IMG/VR virus record: IMGVR_UViG_3300030328_002983
Coordinates: 1 to 21,290 of that record
Length of the DNA: 21,290 nt
Source: a virus
Reading direction: 5' to 3' (one strand)
Part shown: positions 1-5,915 of the stretch, piece after piece
Layout: each line of letters starts with the position of its first letter
Position numbering within the stretch: position 1 is the first letter of the stretch
Translations under genes and position numbers: made by a program
The notes under the pieces: generated by a model
The model's input: only the letters and a program-made list of their open reading frames with translations
What the model was told of the DNA's origin: nothing
The model's database searches: none

Positions 1-82
1 CTGCTTTACAGCATCCGTCCAGAGGGCTATCGGCATCAACGACTGCCTTTTCCATGCCATCTTTGACGTAATACTTACCCAT
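1..82 (-). CDS. partial hypothetical protein, cut by window edge
   Basis: Only the first 27 codons are inside the window (begins MGKYYVKDGMEKAVVDAD). The ATG at 82 overlaps the stop of the sigma-factor gene by 8 nt. A Shine-Dalgarno core AAGGAGAG lies about 11 nt upstream, within the sigma gene's 3' end, so translation is probably coupled. No family is recognisable from this short piece. It would be co-transcribed with the sigma factor from the promoter at 1289-1317. Confidence 0.6.
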   Translation of the reverse strand, partial: MGKYYVKDGMEKAVVDADSPLDGCCKA

Positions 83-845
83 CTTTTTTAACTCTCTCCT
101 TAACAAATAAAGTAATATCTCTTCTCACCCTCTTAATTATATCCGTTACATGATTTGTTTCCATACTATAATCATTCGCTATTTCCTTAGATGTTTTAGA
201 TTTTGACCCGCCCAATCCGTAGTATTGCTTAAAAACTTCAGAGTCTTCATTTGATACTACATCTGAGTCATCTAAAATCTCTATTAAATAACCTAGACAG
301 AAGTGGTCTGGTACTCTCTGCGTCATTTCTTGCCTCTCTGTTACAGAACTACTAAACATACCAGTCCTGTTATACATATTAGATTTCATATTCTTAATAG
401 TTTTAACTTTTCTATTTAGTTTCTTTGCAATGTACTCAGGATCATTTGATTCTGAAGACACACCATCTATTTCTTTCATTAATTTTGAGGCATATGAACT
501 AACACTATATGGGTGCTTCATTTTGTAATTTGATTTATGAGTTGCACTTATTAAAGAGTTAGTTATAGCCCACCAAGCAAGCGTAGTTATGCTAGACTTG
601 TAAGGATTGAACACATCCACCGATTTTATCAATGCTAAGTTACCCTCTTGAACTAGGTCTTCAAAGTCTATGTGTTTGTTGTTAGAAGAAAATTGTTCCG
701 CTAATTTTATTACCATAGGCAAGCAACACGAGACTAGAGTGTCTCTTGCTTGACTATCCCCAGACTTCATTTTCTCATACAATTCTATTTGTTGCTCTCG
801 ACTCAGTTTCTTATATACTCTACGCACTTGATCTTTGTAATCCAT
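75..845 (-). CDS. phage-encoded RNA polymerase sigma factor (sigma-70 family)
   Basis: This 256-aa protein is predicted to bind host core RNA polymerase and direct it to phage promoters. Residues about 33-110 look like sigma region 2, with the core-binding stretch DFEDLVQEGNLALIKSV near 60-76 followed by an aromatic WW pair at 91-92, as in regions 2.3-2.4. Residues about 135-155 (DPEYIAKKLNRKVKTI) resemble a region-3-type helix-turn-helix. Residues about 205-245 (SKEIANDYSMETNHVTDI) match the region 4 helix-turn-helix that reads the -35. It is longer than the T4 late sigma gp55 (about 185 aa) and keeps a region 4, so it may recognise two-element promoters. The start has AAAGGA about 8 nt upstream. 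It follows the 870-1223 gene in the same operon. The sigma call is confident; which phage promoters it serves is inference. Confidence 0.87.
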   Translation of the reverse strand: MDYKDQVRRVYKKLSREQQIELYEKMKSGDSQARDTLVSCCLPMVIKLAEQFSSNNKHIDFEDLVQEGNLALIKSVDVFNPYKSSITTLAWWAITNSLISATHKSNYKMKHPYSVSSYASKLMKEIDGVSSESNDPEYIAKKLNRKVKTIKNMKSNMYNRTGMFSSSVTERQEMTQRVPDHFCLGYLIEILDDSDVVSNEDSEVFKQYYGLGGSKSKTSKEIANDYSMETNHVTDIIKRVRRDITLFVKERVKKDG

Positions 846-869
846 AATACTTTTCCTTTATAATTAAGT

Positions 870-1223
870 TTAGCCCTTAGTTGGGTAGACAATAAATAGG
901 TCTGGCTCAACAGAGTTGCTCTCTGGTTTGCAGATTCCTATATCTCTAATGTTTATGTGAATGAAGTAACTCGTTATTGTTACAACGTCTGTTTGATTCT
1001 TCTTGCAGAATCTCTTATGGTAGAAGTTAACCCTACCATATTGAGTGCCTCCTTTGACCCAACCTTTATAAACAATAAATTTATATTTTCCTTCATATCC
1101 TTTAGGTTTGCCAAATTTAGTAAGTATATTTGCTACTACATATCTCTCTAATGAGGGAGTATTTTGTATCAATTCCGTGATGCTTGGCTTCTTTTGCTTA
1201 CCCTTATGAGATGAGCTTTTCAT
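870..1223 (-). CDS. hypothetical protein, first gene of the sigma-factor unit
   Basis: A basic 117-aa protein (MKSSSHKGKQKKPSITELI...). I do not recognise it. The N-terminus is rich in Lys and Ser. The middle alternates beta-like segments (GKYKFIVYKGWVKGG, YGRVNFYHKRFCKK), so a small beta-rich fold is possible. The frame opens further upstream at a GTG at 1247. However, the ATG at 1223 has a perfect GGAGG 5 nt upstream, so I place the start there. It is promoter-proximal, directly below the promoter at 1289-1317 and above the sigma gene. Confidence 0.75.
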   Translation of the reverse strand: MKSSSHKGKQKKPSITELIQNTPSLERYVVANILTKFGKPKGYEGKYKFIVYKGWVKGGTQYGRVNFYHKRFCKKNQTDVVTITSYFIHINIRDIGICKPESNSVEPDLFIVYPTKG

Positions 1224-1288
1224 AGTTGCCTCCATATAATACCTCACTTTCTACACTATTTTATACACTGTTCTTGTTTGATACTACC

Positions 1289-1317
1289 ACTATACAATAC
1301 ATTATCGTCCTTTGCAA
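1289..1317 (-). promoter_or_regulatory. sigma-70-type promoter for the sigma-factor operon
   Basis: On the minus strand there is a -35 TTGCAA (1312-1317), a 17-nt spacer and a -10 TATAGT (1289-1294). The spacer carries ACGATAA, matching the CGATA block seen in most promoters here, and GAGTTT lies just upstream. It sits immediately after the terminator at 1331-1362, so the sigma unit is insulated from the upstream operon. Confidence 0.8.
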
Positions 1318-1330
1318 GCCCAAACTCCAC

Positions 1331-1362
1331 AAAAAAGGGGAAAAAGCCTGAACTTTCTCCCC
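1331..1362 (-). terminator. strong intrinsic terminator of the long small-gene operon
   Basis: On the minus strand, GGGGAGAAAG pairs with CTTTTTCCCC (10 bp with one G-U) around the 6-nt loop TTCAGG, followed directly by six Ts. It lies between the last gene of the 1.4-6.3 kb operon and the sigma-unit promoter. Confidence 0.88.
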
Positions 1363-1436
1363 ATATCCTTTTGATAATCCACTTATTTCGCAGTTAGGAA
1401 GGATAAAACCTACTGGATAAAGGCATAAGTGAAGCC

Positions 1437-1589
1437 CTATTCTGTCGCAACCATTCCTGTAATCCGTGAAGTTGGCTCAGTATTGTTGGTGTCCAACTCT
1501 TGGCTAACATATGAATAGAGACAGAGTGTTACTCCGATGAAGAAACCTAACGAAAAGTCCTTCCAATCAATCTTAAGATTTTTAACCAT
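1437..1589 (-). CDS. small single-pass membrane protein (50 aa)
   Basis: A 50-codon frame beginning MVKNLKIDWKDF. The hydrophobic stretch at residues 13-28 (LGFFIGVTLCLYSYV) predicts one membrane segment with a short soluble C-terminus. Its ATG overlaps the stop of the upstream gene in a TAATG junction, so it is translationally coupled. It is the last gene before the terminator at 1331-1362. The 70 nt after its stop hold only weak inverted repeats. Function unknown. Confidence 0.7.
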   Translation of the reverse strand: MVKNLKIDWKDFSLGFFIGVTLCLYSYVSQELDTNNTEPTSRITGMVATE

Positions 1590-1879
1590 TAAAATAATCC
1601 TTTCAGAGCCGATCCGATTCCTCCGAAACTAAATCCACCCTTAAAAACAACAAAGTAAATGACTAATCCTAAAGCCATAATAATAGCGAGCCATTTTCTC
1701 TTGGCCGCAACAGCATATGATTTTTCTTCTAGTGCTTCAATTTTATCGAGCTTGTAGTCTCTCCTATCATCAACCTTCTGCTCTCTGGCATCGACCTTTT
1801 CCTGCTTGGCTTTTTTTCTTTCAGCCCACTTGGAAGTAGTGTCATTCCATTTTTCTTTTGCTTTATCAAATAGCCCCAT
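1589..1879 (-). CDS. coiled-coil plus membrane-anchor protein
   Basis: A 96-aa protein. Residues 1-60 are highly charged and helix-prone (KAKEKWNDTTSKWAERKKAK...), consistent with a coiled coil. Residues about 63-80 (WLAIIMALGLVIYFVVF) form one membrane segment, followed by a Gly-rich tail (GGFSFGGIGSALKGLF). The start overlaps the end of the nucleotidyltransferase gene by 14 nt, with GGAGG 9 nt upstream. Likely a membrane-attached helical protein; no family recognised. Confidence 0.8.
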   Translation of the reverse strand: MGLFDKAKEKWNDTTSKWAERKKAKQEKVDAREQKVDDRRDYKLDKIEALEEKSYAVAAKRKWLAIIMALGLVIYFVVFKGGFSFGGIGSALKGLF

Positions 1880-2321
1880 TCTCTTGAGCCTCCTTAATTA
1901 AATTACTTGAGGATTGAGTCTTCTCTCCTCCTACATTGTATGACAATTCTATATCAAAACGATTACAAGTTTCTTCTTCTGCTATTCCACCTTCTTTTCT
2001 ATCTCCTCCATTGGCAAATATCATGCCATTAAAATCATAATGATCTCTGAATAGATAGTAAATATTTAATAATGAATTTGATACAGTTCCGTCCTCATCG
2101 GTAGAGATGTAGGTGTAGTTGACTCCTTTTATATTAGATACAATTCTAGCTCTTTCCTCCTCGTCCATAAATGGGATAGAGCCTTTCACCTTTACCTGAT
2201 CGTCGTTATTTACAATAACAACTAAAAAGTCTCCTAACTTCTTTGCCGCTTCGATATAGTCTAAATGACCAGAGTGTATAGGATTAAAATAACCACTAAT
2301 TACAACTATTTTACCAGACAT
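1866..2321 (-). CDS. HxGH-motif nucleotidyltransferase (cytidylyltransferase-like)
   Basis: A 151-aa protein of the nucleotidyltransferase superfamily that includes glycerol-3-phosphate cytidylyltransferase and the adenylyltransferase domain of HldE. These enzymes transfer NMP from an NTP to a phosphorylated small molecule. The signature GYFNPIHSGHLDYI (residues 10-23) contains the HSGH nucleotide-binding motif. GGDR at 105-108 sits where HldE-type enzymes have a GGD block. GGEKTQSSSNLI (131-142) matches the C-terminal SSS phosphate-binding loop. Its length suits a single-domain enzyme. In phages such genes are linked to nucleotide-sugar or cofactor metabolism, but the substrate cannot be read from the sequence. 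The start lies 1 nt after the stop of the 44-aa gene upstream. Confidence 0.85.
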   Translation of the reverse strand: MSGKIVVISGYFNPIHSGHLDYIEAAKKLGDFLVVIVNNDDQVKVKGSIPFMDEEERARIVSNIKGVNYTYISTDEDGTVSNSLLNIYYLFRDHYDFNGMIFANGGDRKEGGIAEEETCNRFDIELSYNVGGEKTQSSSNLIKEAQENGAI

Positions 2322-2322
2322 T

Positions 2323-2457
2323 TTATTCTTCCGTTAAATTTTTACAATGGATTTGAAATGCCTCTTCAGCATCTTCTTTGTTATCCCAATATCCTTGTTT
2401 CATGTTAGCTTCATCCCAAAAGAAATAAGCACACATTCTTTCATCCCACTCTATCAT
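2323..2457 (-). CDS. small acidic hypothetical protein (44 aa)
   Basis: The frame MIEWDERMCAYFFWDEANMK... uses an ATG with GGAGG 7 nt upstream. It starts 17 nt inside the end of the Lar-like gene and stops one base before the nucleotidyltransferase start. The sequence alternates aromatic and acidic residues (YFFWDE, GYWDNKEDAEEAF). No family is assignable. The ideal ribosome site and gap-free packing support it as real. Confidence 0.72.
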   Translation of the reverse strand: MIEWDERMCAYFFWDEANMKQGYWDNKEDAEEAFQIHCKNLTEE

Positions 2458-2710
2458 TCCATAACCTCCTAGCTTCTACCCAATCTTCTGCTGACCCTGA
2501 AGATGCTCCACAAGCATCACACTCATACCAATACAGACCTATACTTTCCATTGCCTCTGCCTGTGGATGGCCTCCGCAAAATGGACAGGGCAACATTGTA
2601 TCTTCTGTGTATTCTACAACTTCAATGTTGTGCTTACCACACTTTATGCACCATATCGGCTTATTGTCTACATTTACAATTCTACCGCAACACTTAATCA
2701 AATACTTCAT
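2441..2710 (-). CDS. Lar-like zinc-binding protein
   Basis: An 89-aa protein with two Cys pairs at the N-terminus (CC at 7-8, CIKC at 21-24) and a Lar-type C-terminal module: CPFCGG at 42-47, CDACG at 64-68, then EDWVEARRLWNDR. Lar-family proteins relieve type I restriction in some phages and prophages by modulating EcoKI-type enzymes. Most relatives have not been tested, so anti-restriction activity is inference. It starts in an ATGA overlap with the upstream gene. The extra N-terminal Cys pairs suggest a second zinc site not found in minimal Lar proteins. Confidence 0.78.
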   Translation of the reverse strand: MKYLIKCCGRIVNVDNKPIWCIKCGKHNIEVVEYTEDTMLPCPFCGGHPQAEAMESIGLYWYECDACGASSGSAEDWVEARRLWNDRVG

Positions 2711-2994
2711 AAAGCATACATTTCATCCAAATAAATTGGTGTTAATTCTCCTACATAGGCATTAAAGGTATTATATTCCAACCATTCTAATGCTTCGTCA
2801 TAATCTACTGCTAATTCTTTCATGCAAACTTCTATCATTTTCGGAATAGAATATACCACCCTTCCTGTATCGTTGCCACTAGCAACGCCAATAATACAAT
2901 TATTATAACCATTGGCAAGCAAAGAATCAGGGTGATTATGTCTGATATAGTCCAAGAGTGATTCTTTTGGCTCGCTGGTGTCTTTGCTTTCCAT
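2707..2994 (-). CDS. conserved phage protein (AYVGE-TPI family)
   Basis: A 95-aa soluble protein. The C-terminal half (IPKMIEVCMKEL..., ALEWLEYNTFNAYVGELTPIY) has the pattern of a widespread family of short phage and bacterial hypotheticals ending in an EYN-x-AYVGE-x-TPI motif. The frame is open to 3063, but the ATG at 2994 has AAGGAGA 5 nt upstream, and the longer start would intrude on another gene. Function unknown. Confidence 0.8.
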   Translation of the reverse strand: MESKDTSEPKESLLDYIRHNHPDSLLANGYNNCIIGVASGNDTGRVVYSIPKMIEVCMKELAVDYDEALEWLEYNTFNAYVGELTPIYLDEMYAL

Positions 2995-3007
2995 GTTAAT
3001 CTCCTTT

Positions 3008-3178
3008 TCATGGGTGAAACCCATTTTTCCATTGGTTCCTCTCATAGTCCCAATATTTTTCATATCTACGAACTATTTCTTTTGTTTTATTATCTATTTT
3101 TTTTAAGTGTTCTTTGAACTCTTCAAGCTCTTTTTCATCTGTCTTGTTAGCTTTGAACTTTTTCTTTTTTTGTGGCAC
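3008..3178 (-). CDS. small charged coiled-coil protein, GTG start
   Basis: A 56-codon frame from a GTG at 3178 (VPQKKKKFKANKTDEKELEEF...). It is dominated by Lys and Glu in a heptad-like pattern over residues 14-40, then aromatic-rich (YEKYWDYERNQW). It overlaps the end of the 45-aa membrane gene by 32 nt and ends 13 nt before the next start. The Shine-Dalgarno match (AAGG, 12 nt away) is weak, so coupling or a slightly different start is possible. Confidence 0.58.
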   Translation of the reverse strand: MPQKKKKFKANKTDEKELEEFKEHLKKIDNKTKEIVRRYEKYWDYERNQWKNGFHP

Positions 3179-3284
3179 GTTTCTTATAAACCTTCTGCTC
3201 TTCTCGGTACAATAAATAAAATCCTATTCCAGCAACTGATAATTCAATAGCCCAAGCTGTTAGTCCTGCGTAAAGTGGTTCCAT
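3147..3284 (-). CDS. small single-pass membrane protein (45 aa)
   Basis: MEPLYAGLTAWAIELS... with one hydrophobic segment (residues about 5-26) and a basic Lys-rich tail (KKRATKKEKVQS), which predicts the tail in the cytoplasm. AAAGG lies 4 nt before the ATG. It follows the 3297-3503 gene by 12 nt. It resembles in architecture the 39-aa protein at 4827-4946. Confidence 0.7.
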   Translation of the reverse strand: MEPLYAGLTAWAIELSVAGIGFYLLYREEQKVYKKRATKKEKVQS

Positions 3285-3296
3285 GATACCTTTCTA

Positions 3297-3503
3297 TTAT
3301 TTATTATATAGTATTTCTCGGAATATGTCAATAAAAAAATCAATTAATACATGATGAAATAGTATTAAAAATAAAATAGTAACAACAAAAAAGAATCCAG
3401 ACCAATCTACTAATTCATCTCTATGATTCCTTGTTTCACCGAATCTGTCCAACCCCCTTCTTTGAGGGTCAGACTTCGGCGGTTCATATGGGTTACGGTT
3501 CAT
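3297..3503 (-). CDS. small membrane protein (68 aa)
   Basis: The N-terminal 32 residues are polar and Pro/Arg-rich (MNRNPYEPPKSDPQRRG...). A strongly hydrophobic stretch follows at about 34-58 (SGFFFVVTILFLILFHHVLIDFF). It overlaps the 3' end of the upstream gene by 11 nt. Probably a single-pass inner-membrane protein with a cytoplasmic N-terminus. Unknown family. Confidence 0.75.
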   Translation of the reverse strand: MNRNPYEPPKSDPQRRGLDRFGETRNHRDELVDWSGFFFVVTILFLILFHHVLIDFFIDIFREILYNK

Positions 3504-3702
3504 CTCTATCGAGCTTTGCCCTACAAGGATCAGCTAAACCTGAGTCTAACCTGTCTTTGTATGTTACATACTTACCTCTATCGTCTTCACAAACGACTGT
3601 CCCATCTTCTCTATCTTCTACTACCATTTCGGCATGTGAGCCAAACCAACTTTTTGTAGTAATAGTATTTCCTGTAACATGTCTTGTTCCTCTTCTAGCC
3701 AT
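3493..3702 (-). CDS. hypothetical protein (69 aa)
   Basis: A polar protein with beta-like strands (NTITTKSWFGSHAEMVVEDREDGTVVCEDDRGKYVTYKDR), perhaps a small SH3-like fold. AAGGAG lies 8 nt before the ATG. Its first 82 nt lie inside the 3' end of the 66-aa gene in another frame, the largest overlap in the operon. Confidence 0.72.
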   Translation of the reverse strand: MARRGTRHVTGNTITTKSWFGSHAEMVVEDREDGTVVCEDDRGKYVTYKDRLDSGLADPCRAKLDRDEP

Positions 3703-3821
3703 TTGCTATTCTCCTTCTCAACTTTCCTTATTTCTCTGTTATATCTTCTGGTGTCTCGTCTAGTAATTCTATCTAACTTAAATAACGGCAACATAGTAAG
3801 TGTCAGTATTACCCAAGCCAT
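3621..3821 (-). CDS. small membrane/coiled-coil protein (66 aa)
   Basis: The N-terminus (MAWVILTLTMLPLF) is hydrophobic. It is followed by an Arg-rich stretch and a long charged helix (REIRKVEKENSKWLEEEQDM), then a Leu-rich end. It could be a membrane-anchored coiled coil. GGGAG lies 6 nt before the ATG, and the gene starts 3 nt after the upstream stop. There is no lipobox in the overlapping frame, so an Rz/Rz1 spanin pair is not supported. Confidence 0.65.
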   Translation of the reverse strand: MAWVILTLTMLPLFKLDRITRRDTRRYNREIRKVEKENSKWLEEEQDMLQEILLLQKVGLAHMPKW

Positions 3822-3824
3822 AGT

Positions 3825-4118
3825 CTACTCCCTGTAAAATCTTCCTGAGTTATAATGAAACTCAAGTCGTGGTTTCTTGAAGTAGTAGGTTTTCTTCTTT
3901 GGCTTGTAAAAGTCTGCCCTAAATGGAGCAGTTACAATTTCACCAAGACCAAAAGCAGTTGTTTCGATACCTTCGATAACCTTAGCTCCAGTGTCTATTA
4001 CAAAACTACCAGCACTCTTGATATACTCATCTACAGGAACTAGCCTGAACTGTTCAGCCGCATCCGCTGTAGATAATGGCATCGCTGCCATAGTTAAAAT
4101 TAGTAAAAACTTTTTCAT
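3825..4118 (-). CDS. exported protein with Sec signal peptide
   Basis: A 97-aa protein. MKKFLLILTMAAMPLSTADA is a classical Sec signal: basic n-region, hydrophobic core and an ADA-A cleavage site near residue 20. The mature part is about 77 aa, with Gly/Thr-rich helices (SAGSFVIDTGAKVIEGIETT) and a basic, aromatic C-terminus (KPKKKTYYFKKPRLEFHY). It should be exported to the periplasm of a Gram-negative host. It is the only clear signal peptide in the window. The lack of a Cys after the cleavage site argues against a lipoprotein. AAGGA precedes the start. Confidence 0.8.
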   Translation of the reverse strand: MKKFLLILTMAAMPLSTADAAEQFRLVPVDEYIKSAGSFVIDTGAKVIEGIETTAFGLGEIVTAPFRADFYKPKKKTYYFKKPRLEFHYNSGRFYRE

Positions 4119-4132
4119 ATTTAACTTCCTTA

Positions 4133-4312
4133 TTAAATTAGTAGAAAAACTAGTCCTAGTAGAAGTATCATTCCTGTTACAACTACTCCTGAAATTATAA
4201 GAGAGTCCCTTCTCTTACTTTTTTCTCTTTCTTTTATCCTGTCCTGAATTTCAGATGGAGTAGCCCAATATCCTCTGGTCTTTCCGTCATTCTGAATTTC
4301 TTTCCAGTCCAT
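4133..4312 (-). CDS. C-terminally anchored membrane protein (59 aa)
   Basis: MDWKEIQNDGKTRGYWATPS... has about 36 polar, basic residues followed by a hydrophobic tail (residues 38-59, LIISGVVVTGMILLLGLVFLLI) that reaches the C-terminus, as in a tail-anchored protein. The ATG lies 1 nt after the stop of the upstream gene. The SD is weak, so coupling is likely. Confidence 0.7.
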   Translation of the reverse strand: MDWKEIQNDGKTRGYWATPSEIQDRIKEREKSKRRDSLIISGVVVTGMILLLGLVFLLI

Positions 4313-4313
4313 T

Positions 4314-4508
4314 TTAATCTTCTATCTTTTTAACTTCCAGACCAAACTCACTGTATGTTTTGGAAGCTGACTCAACAACTTCTTCTTCAATGGGAGCAAA
4401 GCCAATAGGGTCATGTTTTTTGATTACGTCTAATGATATTCCTTCATCATTCATTTTTACGGAAACAGTAATCTTTCCAATGTCTACGCTTAAATATTTA
4501 TCTTCCAT
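4314..4508 (-). CDS. hypothetical protein, paralogue of 5721-5915
   Basis: A 64-aa acidic protein. Its C-terminus (SKTYSEFGLEVKKIED) closely matches that of the 64-aa product of 5721-5915 (YKTYNELGIEVKEIKD). The two have the same length and the same beta-rich N-terminal character, so they look like diverged duplicates. Function unknown. Confidence 0.75.
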   Translation of the reverse strand: MEDKYLSVDIGKITVSVKMNDEGISLDVIKKHDPIGFAPIEEEVVESASKTYSEFGLEVKKIED

Positions 4509-4514
4509 ATTATA

Positions 4515-4703
4515 TTATACCCTACCTTCCTGTTGATAAAGTTCATTAAGTTTAGTTTCTAACTTTTCTTTAATGAGATTAATTTCTGATTCAAGCTCAA
4601 GTCCTGAGTACATGAGTTCCTCAAGATCATATCTGTCATAGTTAGCTACAAACACAGACATTCCTCTATTAATAATTTCTAATTGATAATCCTTTAGTTC
4701 CAT
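4515..4703 (-). CDS. hypothetical helical protein (62 aa)
   Basis: MELKDYQLEIINRGM... is acidic and largely helical (LEELMYSGLELESEINLIKEKLETKL). The open frame runs to 4772. The ATG at 4703 has AGGAG 8 nt upstream, and a longer start would coincide with the 43-aa membrane gene. It overlaps that gene by 10 nt. Confidence 0.75.
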   Translation of the reverse strand: MELKDYQLEIINRGMSVFVANYDRYDLEELMYSGLELESEINLIKEKLETKLNELYQQEGRV

Positions 4704-4825
4704 AACATATCTCCTATCCAGTGTAAAAAGTAAATTAAAAAGTATCCTAAGATGTATCCTCCGATGTACCATAGTATAACATACAATGTCATGTCTGTCA
4801 AGGATTTAATATCTTCTTTGAGCAT
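4694..4825 (-). CDS. small membrane protein (43 aa)
   Basis: MLKEDIKSLTDMTLYV... has a long aromatic hydrophobic region (residues 12-36, Gly-Tyr-rich, VILWYIGGYILGYFLIYFL). It begins right after the preceding stop in a TAAAATG junction and overlaps the next start by 10 nt. A TTGACA-N17-TATACT match lies inside this gene (4773-4801); see the rejected items. Confidence 0.65.
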   Translation of the reverse strand: MLKEDIKSLTDMTLYVILWYIGGYILGYFLIYFLHWIGDMLWN

Positions 4826-4826
4826 T

Positions 4827-4946
4827 TTATTTCTCATAGTCTTTCTGAGTTATAGTATATATTGCGAACATCGTACCGAATATAAAGCCACCAATTCCCG
4901 CAGCCCAAGCTAAACTATAAATTCCCACTTCTATGAACCTTTCCAT
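4827..4946 (-). CDS. small membrane protein (39 aa)
   Basis: MERFIEVGIYSLAWAAG... has one Gly-rich membrane segment (residues 8-31) and a charged tail ending KDYEK. It starts in a TAATG overlap with the 36-aa gene. Its layout (ME-x-FI...SLAWA...) recalls the 45-aa protein at 3147-3284 (MEPLYAGLTAWA), so the two could be distant paralogues. Confidence 0.65.
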   Translation of the reverse strand: MERFIEVGIYSLAWAAGIGGFIFGTMFAIYTITQKDYEK

Positions 4947-5056
4947 TATTTTTTATTAAGTATTTTATTTGCTACATATGTTATCGGATAAGCACATGTG
5001 CAAACTACAGTTAAAATCTGAGAAATACTAAATAAACATTGTCCGCAAGCTATCAT
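4946..5056 (-). CDS. small Cys-rich membrane peptide (36 aa)
   Basis: MIACGQCLFSISQILT... has four Cys residues in a mostly hydrophobic sequence and a basic end (ANKILNKK). It overlaps both neighbours (ATGA upstream, TAATG downstream). Reality rests on the perfect overlap packing. No function known. Confidence 0.58.
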   Translation of the reverse strand: MIACGQCLFSISQILTVVCTCAYPITYVANKILNKK

Positions 5057-5148
5057 GCCATTGATCCTATTAATATTACTGCCACAAATACGCAAACCCA
5101 AAACCAGTCTGTATCAGTTATTTTCTTTGACTTATTAATTGTTTTCAT
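5053..5148 (-). CDS. small membrane peptide (31 aa)
   Basis: MKTINKSKKITDTD is basic, then a hydrophobic segment follows (residues 15-31, WFWVCVFVAVILIGSMA). A second in-frame ATG at 5154 would add two residues. The GGAG just before 5148 is too close to act as an SD for that codon, so the start is uncertain by 6 nt. It overlaps both neighbouring genes. Confidence 0.55.
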   Translation of the reverse strand: MKTINKSKKITDTDWFWVCVFVAVILIGSMA

Positions 5149-5266
5149 CTCCATACAGATTGTCAATGTCACCGGCGTAACCATCGCATAAGAATTTTGC
5201 TCTAGCTTCACCATTCTTCAGCACTTGTTCAGGGCAATCGCCACCGCAATATTTACAATCATTCAT
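5135..5266 (-). CDS. small Cys-containing protein (43 aa), possible zinc knuckle
   Basis: MNDCKYCGGDCPEQVLKNG... The N-terminus has CKYCGGDC and a further Cys lies at residue 33, enough for one small metal site. It starts 8 nt inside the preceding gene and ends inside the next. A metal-binding role is inference. Confidence 0.65.
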   Translation of the reverse strand: MNDCKYCGGDCPEQVLKNGEARAKFLCDGYAGDIDNLYGDENN

Positions 5267-5567
5267 CAATCGGCTCCAGTAATTGTTGCATTTCTTGTGA
5301 ATATGTACTGCCTTCTTTTAGAATGTGATCTCTTTTTAATATATAAAGAGCGTTTTGTAAGTCCTGTTCTAGCTCTAAGGCTTCTGATAAACTGTATACA
5401 TTGTTCTCTACAGTAAGCTCTACAGTCTCATCAACCAACTGAATGAGTACATACTTACCAATATAAATATCAGTTATAATACTCTCGTTATAGTGAAGAC
5501 CATCATTACCATTCTGCCCGATTACATTCATACGCTCGTCATTCTCTTTGTAGTGATCTTTACTCAT
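5259..5567 (-). CDS. hypothetical protein with duplicated N-terminal module
   Basis: A 102-aa protein. Residues 1-26 (MSKDHYKENDERMNVIGQNG...) are almost identical to the start of the 87-aa protein at 5908-6171, while the remainder is unrelated. Residues 27-102 look beta-rich then helical (YVLIQLVDETVELTVENN, ALELEQDLQNAL). It starts in an ATGA overlap with the upstream gene. The shared module suggests domain shuffling within the operon. Confidence 0.8.
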   Translation of the reverse strand: MSKDHYKENDERMNVIGQNGNDGLHYNESIITDIYIGKYVLIQLVDETVELTVENNVYSLSEALELEQDLQNALYILKRDHILKEGSTYSQEMQQLLEPIDE

Positions 5568-5568
5568 C
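5490..5568. repeat. near-identical ~79-bp direct repeat, copy 1
   Basis: This stretch and 6093-6171 are the same sequence with about ten substitutions. Both encode the N-terminal module MSKDHY-x-ENDERMNVIG. The copies lie about 603 bp apart in direct orientation. Most differences are at third codon positions, which implies selection on the protein. Confidence 0.85.
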
Positions 5569-5734
5569 CTTGCTTCTCCACATCATAATCTTCAATAGCG
5601 TATTCCCATTCTTCTGGTAGTCCTCTGACATCTACACACATGCCACCTTCAATGACAACTGTGATCTCATGCACCCTGTCTACCACTATCTCATGCTTAT
5701 CTACACAGATAGTTCTATTCCTATATTCGCTCAT
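5564..5734 (-). CDS. hypothetical protein (56 aa)
   Basis: MSEYRNRTICVDKHEIVVDR... is a mixed beta-type small protein with an acidic C-terminus (EEWEYAIEDYDVEKQG). It overlaps the upstream gene by 14 nt and the next by 4 nt (ATGA). The upstream sequence GAAATTAAAG resembles the initiation cassettes of the neighbouring genes. Confidence 0.72.
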   Translation of the reverse strand: MSEYRNRTICVDKHEIVVDRVHEITVVIEGGMCVDVRGLPEEWEYAIEDYDVEKQG

Positions 5735-5915
5735 CTTTAATTTCCTTTACTTCAATACCAAGCTCGTTGTAAGTCTTATAGGTACTTGCTATGCGTTTAT
5801 CTAAACTCCAAGCCGCAGCAAGGACTCCTAGTTCATCCAGTTGAAGTTCAACAGTAGCACCGGACTCAGGGCTTATATCATATGGTTCTAAGTGTAGGTA
5901 TAAAGTTTTATTCAT
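5721..5915 (-). CDS. hypothetical protein, paralogue of 4314-4508
   Basis: A 64-aa acidic protein (MNKTLYLHLEPYDISPES...). The C-terminal YKTYNELGIEVKEIKD matches the product of 4314-4508. The frame is open to 5948, but the ATG at 5915 has GGGAG 7 nt upstream and gives exactly the paralogue's length. It overlaps the 3' end of the 87-aa gene by 8 nt. Confidence 0.75.
   Translation of the reverse strand: MNKTLYLHLEPYDISPESGATVELQLDELGVLAAAWSLDKRIASTYKTYNELGIEVKEIKDERI

Noticed and set aside
4773-4801. TTGACA-N17-TATACT promoter match on the minus strand
   Set aside because: It lies inside the 43-aa membrane gene, lacks the CGATA block and the upstream element, and is in the middle of a tightly coupled operon. 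Probably coincidence, though weak activity cannot be excluded.
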